From: Pyrrhosoma nymphula
Taxonomy: Eukaryota > Arthropoda > Insecta > Odonata > Coenagrionidae
NCBI GenBank assembly: GCA_963573305.1
Contig: OY754334.1
Coordinates: 92,563,848-92,627,847 of the forward strand
Direction: 5' to 3'
DNA: 64,000 nt
Positions 57,150 to 64,000 of the stretch are shown here, in pieces. A program made the position numbers and the translations under genes. Position 1 is the stretch's first letter, and each line of letters begins with the position of its first letter. The notes under the pieces were generated by a model that saw nothing but the letters and a program-made list of their open reading frames with translations, did no database searches and was not told the DNA's origin.

Positions 57150-57565
57150 AGCTATTAGAACAAGGCTTGGGTCAAGCGTTGGAGGAAAATGGCCGTAGTA
57201 GTAAAGATACTAGGAGGATTGTGTTAGTAAAGGAGGCGTTCACAAATAGGATAAAATTGTTTATAGGGACCATTTGTAAGAGTGTTAAAAAAATCCTAGA
57301 CAATAAAAAATTAGGCAAAGTAGTTAGTTATTACAGGTAATGTGCAACGGGATGCTGAAGGCCATGATAGAGGGGAGGGTTTTGGGTAAGCAGGGTAGGG
57401 GGTGAAATAGAATATGTTTTATGTACGGGATGAAGAGAGGTAGGACGTATGCTGAGATGAAAACAAAATTGTGCCAGAAGTCAAGGGCATGCAAAAAAAA
57501 GTTAGCTACAGGTATTCTTACTTCCATCTAAACCTACCTTAACCGGTAGATCAACTATAATAATT
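57150..57565 (+). mobile_element. LINE-A with internal deletion
   Basis: The upstream part encodes RRIVLVKEAFTNRIKLFIGT and ICKSVKKIL, then jumps to the LLKAVIEGR-like block (GCTGAAGGCCATGATAGAGG), the FMDGMKRGRTYAEM-like block and the UTR (CTTAACCGGTAGATC). The WSVALYG to EEVL region is missing. Confidence 0.85.
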
Positions 57566-58974
57566 ATTGCTCTCTATAAAACCAAGGCAATTGCAAGGCT
57601 GTTGCATGAAGCAGGTAGTTTTCGCACTTGTCGCTTTTAATATAAGCGTTATGCAATACTATGTCGTTCCAGTGATGAGAGGTAATTGTGTGATGCATTG
57701 ATGAAATCTTTTGTTTTCTACACAGTGTAGTGTTTCATATGAACTTGATAATACCCTGGAGAAAAGATGTCCCTCGAGGATCTTAATCATGTTTTCCTAC
57801 CTTATTTGGCAGGTCCAGCCATAGTTATTTCCTCCATTCCTCTCTGGTCTTTGCCAAAAATGCCTTGAGGATATGGGATTGAAATATATGGAAGGCTACT
57901 GAGACGGAGAGGTCTAGAGACGAGGAAAATAAGATTGGAAAAACTAAGAATAAGTGAAGAAGTTTCATTCTTGTTAGATTATGTATATTTCGCCAGAATA
58001 ATTTTAAATAAGTCAATTAAGGTGTTGGAGAACGTTTGAAGATCTTAAGAGATATTGAAAGCAATGATAGTAAAAGAAATGTTGGTTCACGTAAAAGATG
58101 AATTGTCACAAAATAACTAATCTTAGGGAGATAAAGATTTTGTATAATTTAAGGTTTTTTTGCGCGTGTCAAATATTTACGATAAATTTAATTTTCGAAT
58201 ACTTTGATCCAAAAATCTTATAAGACTACTATTAGGTACAATATCCGGAACGTTTACGATCGCTGGATGGAAATTGCAAAATCAGAAAGGTGACGATAGT
58301 GTTGTGAAAAAGCAGCAATGAATTGCTTAATAAGTAATGTCCTTGAGTTTACGTATGGTATGGTATTAACAACAGACATTCATAAAGTATGCCGTCGCAA
58401 TGGAGAAGCAGTGTGGGAGTCACGAGGTGGATGAATTCAAATTCGTCCGTCGATTTGTTTATTTTCCTCTTAAATATCCCGGTCTCCAGTGACTCGGTTT
58501 AGTGGATTTTCCATTCGAGTATCGCATGCGTTCAAACGTTCCAAGTCGAGGCTCGAAAAGGTCTCTTTCTCTCTCTATATTACGATCAACACGCAGTGGA
58601 CGGAAAATAATGGATCGATTCACCGTTCATCCACTGCACGCCGTCGATCAATTCAGGGCCAATCAAACGCTTCGCTGTGTGTGCGCAGATTTCACTCCTT
58701 CTGACAACCCGACGGTCGGTGCGCACACAAAAAAAGACAACCCGTTTCCAATGATTCGATCGTGTCGATCGGCCTTCTTGCATCACTTAAGTAATCGACG
58801 GCGCCTACGCTGGCGGCATATGCGGTGGCGATCTTTCTCACGTGCAAGAGTTGGCCAATGTCAATCCAATGCAGTCCTTTCGTCGTGATCATTACAGTTT
58901 CTCTTTGCTAAGCTTTTGCGTCTCTCGTCTTAAATATTCGAATGTGAAGTTAACAAATAAATGTCTATTTATTC
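57566..58974. other. unannotated; GC-richer block 58490-58880
   Basis: The 128-codon plus frame at 58502-58888 overlaps other frames and is not recognised. The block has CpG-rich, promoter-like composition. The left part is AT-rich. Confidence 0.3.
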
Positions 58975-59600
58975 ACTATAGTAATCTACAGGTTCATTCA
59001 TTCATTTGAGTATTCTACCAGCTGATTGGTACATTTTTGGACAGTCCTTATCCTAATGTCCCAAATTCTGGTACATCGTCTTGCTTTCCGTCCTGTAGAT
59101 GTCCTGTCATAAACTCCCTTTTAAATTTTTCGTATCGTCTACCTCTTCTGTAAGGTATTTTTAAAAGGAAGAGAGTGAAAATCCTCTAGATTTTTATGGG
59201 TTCAGTTCCCTTTCTGATTAAACAATTTCTTTCTTCATCCCGATATGCGTCCTACCTCTCTTCATTCCGTCACTAAAAACTATTATCTTTCTTCCCCTCT
59301 CCCGCCTAACCATCATCCTCCCCTCTTTCACAGTCTTCAGCTTCCCTTCGCCCGTCACTACTTGTGAGGGAAGGGAACTTGTTCTATTTACTCTGCCTTA
59401 TCCTAATTTCCTCAACTAACCTTCTCTCCTCACCAACCATATGAAGCGCTTCCTCGTTTGCCTTCCTTTCTGTCCTCCGCACTTTCTTCATTCTTCTCCA
59501 CACCCAATTATCAATCGCCTGCAGCATATTCTCCTCGTCCTTTGCCAGAGTCTACATATCTGCACCATACATCGCTACAAACCATATGTAACTCTTGAAA
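58975..59600 (-). mobile_element. LINE-A 3' half interrupted by LINE-B
   Basis: The antisense tail TATAGTAATCTACAGGTT (58977) is cut by a LINE-B 3' end (59005-59149). The UTR resumes at GTAAGGTATTTTTAAAAGGA, followed by antisense of the basic region and of the EEVL, WRRM and RLKA regions to about 59600. Confidence 0.85.
59005..59149 (-). mobile_element. LINE-B 3' end nested in LINE-A
   Basis: It matches 49503-49660: hairpin tail TTCTACCAGCTGATTGGTAC, CAGTCCTTATCCTAATGTCC, and TCGTATCGTCTACCTCTTCT antisense of the coding end. Confidence 0.8.
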
Positions 59601-61096
59601 AGAACGTCTATGGTCAGCAAAAGTAATTCATTAAGCTCATATCTTTCTGGATTGAGTTCCATGGAAATAATAAATGCCAATTAAGATTGAATCCTGTGCT
59701 AGAGGAAGAAGAAAAATGGCCGTATTCCCTAAAATTCTTTTGAATCTAGTGATATTTTTTGACTTTCTGAAATAAACTATTATCTTGGTTATGTTACTCG
59801 ATCGTTCTATCGTTATCGAATTATTGTGTTTTTTATTATTTTTTTCGAAATTATCATCAGCGTAAATAAAATCAAGTGATTATGCCTGTAACTTCTGAAT
59901 TTTTTGGATGCAAGGGAACGGATTTCATTTATGGAACTAGACGTTAAGTTGTGGAACTTAACAGCAATTATTATGACGAAAAGAAACCTAAAGAAACCTT
60001 TCCACGCTTGTATAGGCCATTCACACTTTGGTTATGTTGCGATACACGTCAAAATCGATTGGCCAAACAACTGTGCAATTTTACCTAGTAGTTCATTTCA
60101 TCATGATAAACGTTAAATTCGAGTGGACTTCAATGAGCTAGAGATGGAAACCTAATATGAATATGCCTAAGGACTGTGGAATTTAATAAGCTAGATGTCT
60201 GAAACGTATACATGTCTTTCCTTTATTTTTGTTCAAATTTCATAGAGTTGTATTTGTGTATGCGCAGACTTCCATTTTTACTCTCGAGGTGTATTATGAT
60301 GATTTCTTTTTTGGGACGAATGTGAAACATCAATTACCATTTTAAGTTCAGCCTTGAAATCTTGTTCTCTTTTCCTTGTAGCTAATTGTTTCCCTATTGT
60401 TTGGTTAGCCATTTATTTGTCCTTGACTTATGGAAAAATCTTCTTTTTTTCACAGGTAAGTGCTGATTCGTGATTCCTGGCTCATTTCCCTGAGGGCATA
60501 ATTGTTTCGCAAGTATCATGTTATATAAGTTTTACTAAATGTGCAGATCAGTCAATGAATATATTTATCAGTTTGTATGTTTTTCACGCCGAAAATACGA
60601 CCGTATTATCTAGAACTAATGTAGTATGACTTCATCAATGGCTGTTAATCCAAGATGGACTGATACATTCGTATTGTTACTATTTGATTTCCTATTAGAC
60701 TTTGCTTCCTGCGTCTTTTTTTGCGATAATGGTTTTTGTTTTGAAATCGGTTGTGCGTCATCACAATATTTTTAATCATGGCTAACTTATGGCTGAGTGC
60801 CGTAACATGAGAGACCTTAGGTCTAATTTCACAGTTTTATAGGTCTTTGGAAACCATGTTCCGAATAACAATTGTTGAATGTACAAAGTACAAATTAATT
60901 TAGTGAAATAGCTTTTGTGTATGGAACAAAACTATTTTTCCTTTGATCCACCAAACATATTTTTATCATTACTCTTGTGTTATTCCAAGTTTAAATTGAG
61001 GAGAACACATTGTAGAAGGACAGAATATTTGGTAGTTTTGAGGTAGAAAACACGTTTTTCCATAAGTAACGCGAATGTGGAAAAAATAATCAAAAT
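59601..61096. other. AT-rich DNA without recognised gene
   Basis: No supported feature; the 70-codon frame at 59904-60116 has no motif. Confidence 0.4.
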
Positions 61097-61335
61097 TTCA
61101 TGGTGTAGTTGTGGGGCGTGCCGGGTAGTTTCGTCCGCGATGACCGGCGCGTCGACGGCCCTGACGTGGGCTTGTTTATGTGCCCTGGGCGTGTACGAAC
61201 CAAGACGATGGTGGGTCGTCGTGTTTACGGGTTGATTCCACCGTGTCCAACCTGTGGAGCACGGAAGCTAAACGACTTCCAAAAGGATCGGTGACGACTT
61301 CAACCCCGGAGTAGGGACGGGAGGGAAGGAAGATG
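61097..61335 (+). other. GC-rich island with small CPTCG frame
   Basis: This sharply bounded CpG-rich block lies in AT-rich DNA. It holds a 61-codon frame (61109-61294) with one CPTCG pair and basic residues around it. No family is recognised. It could be an exon, a repeat fragment or a CpG-rich regulatory block. Confidence 0.3.
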
Positions 61336-62119
61336 GAGGGTTATTAGTTTCAGGCCTTGTGCTCCGGCCCTTAATTTTATTTTTCAGGGCGCTCTGCGGT
61401 TGTTTTATGACCGTCGGCTCCAACCGCACTCTTACCACGGATCGTTAATTCCCTGCAGATTCTAATTCCGCGTTTACGAACTTTGATTTGGATTGTATTG
61501 TCTTATTAATTTTTTTGATGGAATTAATTTGAATGATTTACATGCATATCCTGTGCGTTGTTCTGCTACGGGATCTTAATGTCAAATTAGTGGTTATTAG
61601 CCCTGTAGACAGGGTTGTTTTAATTTTTTAACGATTTATCCATCACTACGAGATTGTTGGGTTAGCTAGTCATGACGGCTACGGTGGGCACAACTTCAAA
61701 ATATTATTCTATGGTTTTCCTTAATTTTTTGGCAGTCACCAAACCTCGGGTGTCGAGGTATTTCTCGGAAAACTTTACTCTTCACATAATCTGAAGATTC
61801 AAGAATTTTTATCCCTGACATATGAACCGCCGAGGAAAGCAGTGGAGTAAAACGAATAAACGATGGGTTTTTTAGGCTACGGAAAAGTGAATTGGTTAGA
61901 TACACTCGTTTGGCAATGGAGACGTCCTTCTAAGAGTGACAGCAGATGAAGCATGTAATTATGTATAAAAGATAAACGGACACGTTACTTGAGGAATTAT
62001 TATGCCACATTCTGAGGCAAAATATATTACGAAGGTGGGCAGTAACAGAAAGGACAAAGGAGTGCCAAATATCTGGAAACTACCGATTTTGAAGAATGAT
62101 CATGTAGTATGAGGAAATC
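61336..62119. other. no recognised gene
   Basis: No recognisable repeat or frame. Confidence 0.35.
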
Positions 62120-62310
62120 TGAAGTGATGAAGGGGAGAAAAGTGTGGTGTGGAGTCGGGTATGGAGCGTAAGATATTAGTGGAGTCAAGGAGGCATAGTG
62201 AAAGCATGGAACAGGTAGTACGGATCAGGGGGATGCAGTGATGGAGGGGAGGATGCTGGGTACGCGGGGAAGGGGAAGAAAATGAACTGGATTTTTGGAT
62301 ATATTGCATA
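62120..62310 (+). mobile_element. LINE-A 3' fragment
   Basis: Decayed upstream part, then GATGGAGGGGAGGATGCTGG and GCGGGGAAGGGGAAGAAAAT. The 3' UTR is missing. Confidence 0.7.
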
Positions 62311-62343
62311 GATTCAGAAAATGATTCAAGCTGTTAATGAAGG

Positions 62344-62402
62344 TATTATATATGCCTGTGGTAATTGAAGCAGATATTATGCATGCCTGTGGGAACTGAA
62401 AG
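62344..62402 (+). repeat. 30-bp tandem repeat, two units
   Basis: TATTATATATGCCTGTGG and TATTATGCATGCCTGTGG begin two adjacent diverged units. Confidence 0.8.
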
Positions 62403-62480
62403 TCGCTGTGCGATTATTATCGGTGGAGACCTCTTTTAATCGGTAGACTGTCTTTAATGGAGGGATTATCGGCAAATGAG

Positions 62481-62960
62481 GATGTAAAAAAGAGGCTAGT
62501 GAAGAGCTTGATATGGAGTGTGGCGTTGTATGGGGCAGAAACATGGAGCTTGAGAAAGGAAGACGAAAATAGGCTGAAGGCTTTTGAGATGTGGGGGTGG
62601 AGGAGGATGGAGAAGGTGCGTTGGACGGAAAGGAAGACAAATGAGGAAGTGCTTGACATGGTGGGCGAGGAGAGGAAACTTATAGATGAGATTAGGGGAA
62701 GGCAGGGTAGGTGGCTGGAAGGGGTAATGAGGGACGATGGTTTGCTGAAGGCCGTGATAGAGGGAAGGATGTTGGGTAAGCGGGGAAGGGGAAGGAAGAG
62801 AATTGGTTTTATGGACGGGATGAAGAAAGGTAGGACTTATGCTGAGATGAAGAAAGAAATATAAGAGGTAGAAATGGCACAGCACGTGTAAGAGTTCGTT
62901 GGATATTCTCTGACTTTCATCACAACCTACCTCTAACCGGTAGATTACTGTAATGAATGA
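62481..62960 (+). mobile_element. LINE-A 3' end, best-preserved copy with TSD
   Basis: The open frame ends at a TAA at 62862-62864 and encodes the C-terminal end of a non-LTR endonuclease-reverse transcriptase. In order it reads KSLIWSVALYGAETWSLRKE, then FEMWGWRRMEKVRWTERKTN, EEVLDMVGEERKLIDEIRGR, DGLLKAVIEGRMLGKRGRGR and FMDGMKKGRTYAEMKKEI. The frame has no break, unlike nearly all other copies. A 3' UTR of about 95 bp ends CTAACCGGTAGATTACTG with a TAATGAATGA tail. The 13-bp direct repeat ATCGGCAAATGAG flanks it (62468-62480 and 62961-62973), the mark of target-primed insertion. The upstream in-frame residues are host DNA. It is a 5'-truncated, nonfunctional insertion. The clade is not assigned. 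Confidence 0.92.
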
Positions 62961-62973
62961 ATCGGCAAATGAG

Positions 62974-63435
62974 ATGGAATTTTAGTGTACGACTACTATA
63001 CTACTACTATACTCGTACTATAAACCTGATCACCTACTTTTAAAACTCCGTGCGTATAAACATTTGATATACCTATCTCTATTATCAACTGGAGTTTAGA
63101 ACTGCGTCTTGAATCTACTCTGATCGCCATCCTCGGGCTCAAAAATGCTGGAGCCCCACGAAATCTTTTTTTTAATGAATTGCGTTCCGTTATGATAAAT
63201 GAAAAGGAGAGATTGCAACATTTTCATTTCGCCTAGGAACATTTGCTTCAGCTGCTGGGGATAATTGTGTTGGTCTACTGTTCGGAGGGGTGGGTTTAGG
63301 GAACCAAGATGTTCAGTAGACCAGTTTATGCCCCGGAATGAGGACGGGCGCGGAGATGACAACAGTGACACTATTATGGTTACGGACAGCTGCTAATTTA
63401 CATGCCCAGCTGAAGGGGTCGTTCTTACCGGCGGG
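62974..63435. other. no recognised gene
   Basis: A TACTACTATACTACTACTATAC-type run lies near 62990. No recognised frame. Confidence 0.35.
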
Positions 63436-63439
63436 AGAG

Positions 63440-63563
63440 ACTTTGAGGAAAAATGAGTGGGTCTTCTCCACTCAGGGCATGGGTGATAATGTGTCGCGTA
63501 TGAGTTAAATGGAAGAAAGGATTGCACAGTCCTAATTTCGCTCGAAACTAAAATAATGTTATT
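63440..63563 (+). mobile_element. SINE-1 body and tail, head missing
   Basis: TCTCCACTCAGGGCATGGG, GAGTTAAATGGAAGAAAGGA, TTGCACAGTCCTAATTTCGC and an AATAATGTTATTA tail match the SINE at 11840-11950. The tRNA-like head is degenerate. Confidence 0.7.
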
Positions 63564-63677
63564 ACTGTGCACTGAATGACTCTCGTTTACAACTCCAGCC
63601 ACCCTAAACGGTAGTTCACCTCTACTCTATATAAGAAAAGCCCTTGTCACTCACTCACTGGCTCAGGAACGCTGTAA

Positions 63678-63791
63678 GATGTAGCCACAGTCACTTAAAA
63701 TTTAAAATGGCGTTATTAGATGGAACCACAGTCACTAAAATGCCGTTATTAGATGTAGCCACACTCACTTAAACTTTAAAATGCTGTTATT
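63678..63791 (+). repeat. 41-bp tandem repeat, three units
   Basis: Units start at 63678, 63718 and 63751 with AGATGTAGCCACAGTCACT or close variants and end GTTATT. The middle unit has an 8-bp deletion. A TATATAAG box lies 50 bp upstream (about 63630). Confidence 0.85.
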
Positions 63792-64000
63792 CAACTTCTT
63801 GCGAGAAATTTCATAAAAGCGAGAATCATTTCTGATTTGGCTCCGACTGAGACAACGCTCCCTTTCATATTTGCGACGACGACAATTTCCAGTGATTCCG
63901 GCATATTCGATTATAATCAACAAGTCGCAGGGTCAGTCGTTTGACCACGTTGGACTTCCACTCCAAACAGCAGTATTCTCAACGGAAAACTGTAGGTTGC

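Noticed and set aside
1..64000. CRISPR arrays, bacterial operons or prophage
   Set aside because: No regularly spaced repeats, no ribosome-binding sites, no dense coding; the whole window has eukaryotic repeat structure.

Overview
The window reads as a repeat-rich, AT-rich stretch of a large arthropod genome, most likely an insect. The grounds are the absence of bacterial-style gene packing, many interspersed and decayed retrotransposon pieces, tRNA-derived SINE-like copies, short nonautonomous DNA transposons with terminal inverted repeats, fold-back elements and microsatellites. I cannot name the species. No host protein-coding gene could be supported. Every long reading frame is either part of a transposable element, the antisense of one, or an unrecognised frame of a length expected by chance.

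The dominant component is one non-LTR retrotransposon family, here called LINE-A. About 29 pieces lie on both strands. Nearly all are 3' ends: the C-terminal end of the reverse-transcriptase protein (motif WSVALYGAETW, then basic repeats ending in a KRGRGRKR-like stretch), a short 3' UTR and a (TAAT)-type tail. The best copy, at 62481-62960, has a readable C-terminus and a 13-bp target-site duplication. A second family (LINE-B) contributes pieces near 33, 49 and 59 kb and ends in a small conserved hairpin. LINE-C (45.6 kb) and a jockey/CR1-like LINE-D (52.9-53.3 kb) are single fragments.

DNA elements: a pogo/Tigger-like MITE with TA duplications (287-629) sits inside a LINE-A copy. M1 is a roughly 215-bp TIR element with two copies (17.2 and 41.2 kb). 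M2 is a roughly 555-bp TIR element with three nearly full copies and one truncated copy (2.0, 17.4, 48.8 and 55.0 kb). Fold-back elements lie at 13.1, 15.0 and 20.9 kb; two of these, plus a further site at 28.4 kb, carry motifs resembling a degenerate hammerhead-ribozyme core. tRNA-derived SINE-like copies lie at 11.8, 21.3, 39.1, 45.5, 55.6-56.3 and 63.5 kb.

Layout: 0-6 kb nested LINE-A/MITE and M2; 6-12.6 kb mostly unrecognised AT-rich DNA; 12.6-21 kb LINE-A, fold-backs, M1/M2 and a tandem duplication; 23-27 kb a LINE cluster; 27-32 kb largely unrecognised; 32-38 kb LINE-A/B pieces between GC-rich islands; 38-48 kb sparse repeats, SINEs, M1 and LINE-C; 48-54.5 kb a dense nested TE cluster; 55-63 kb M2, SINEs, LINE-A and a recent LINE-A insertion. 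Several GC-rich islands could be promoters or untranslated exons of genes outside or spanning the window, but nothing here proves it.
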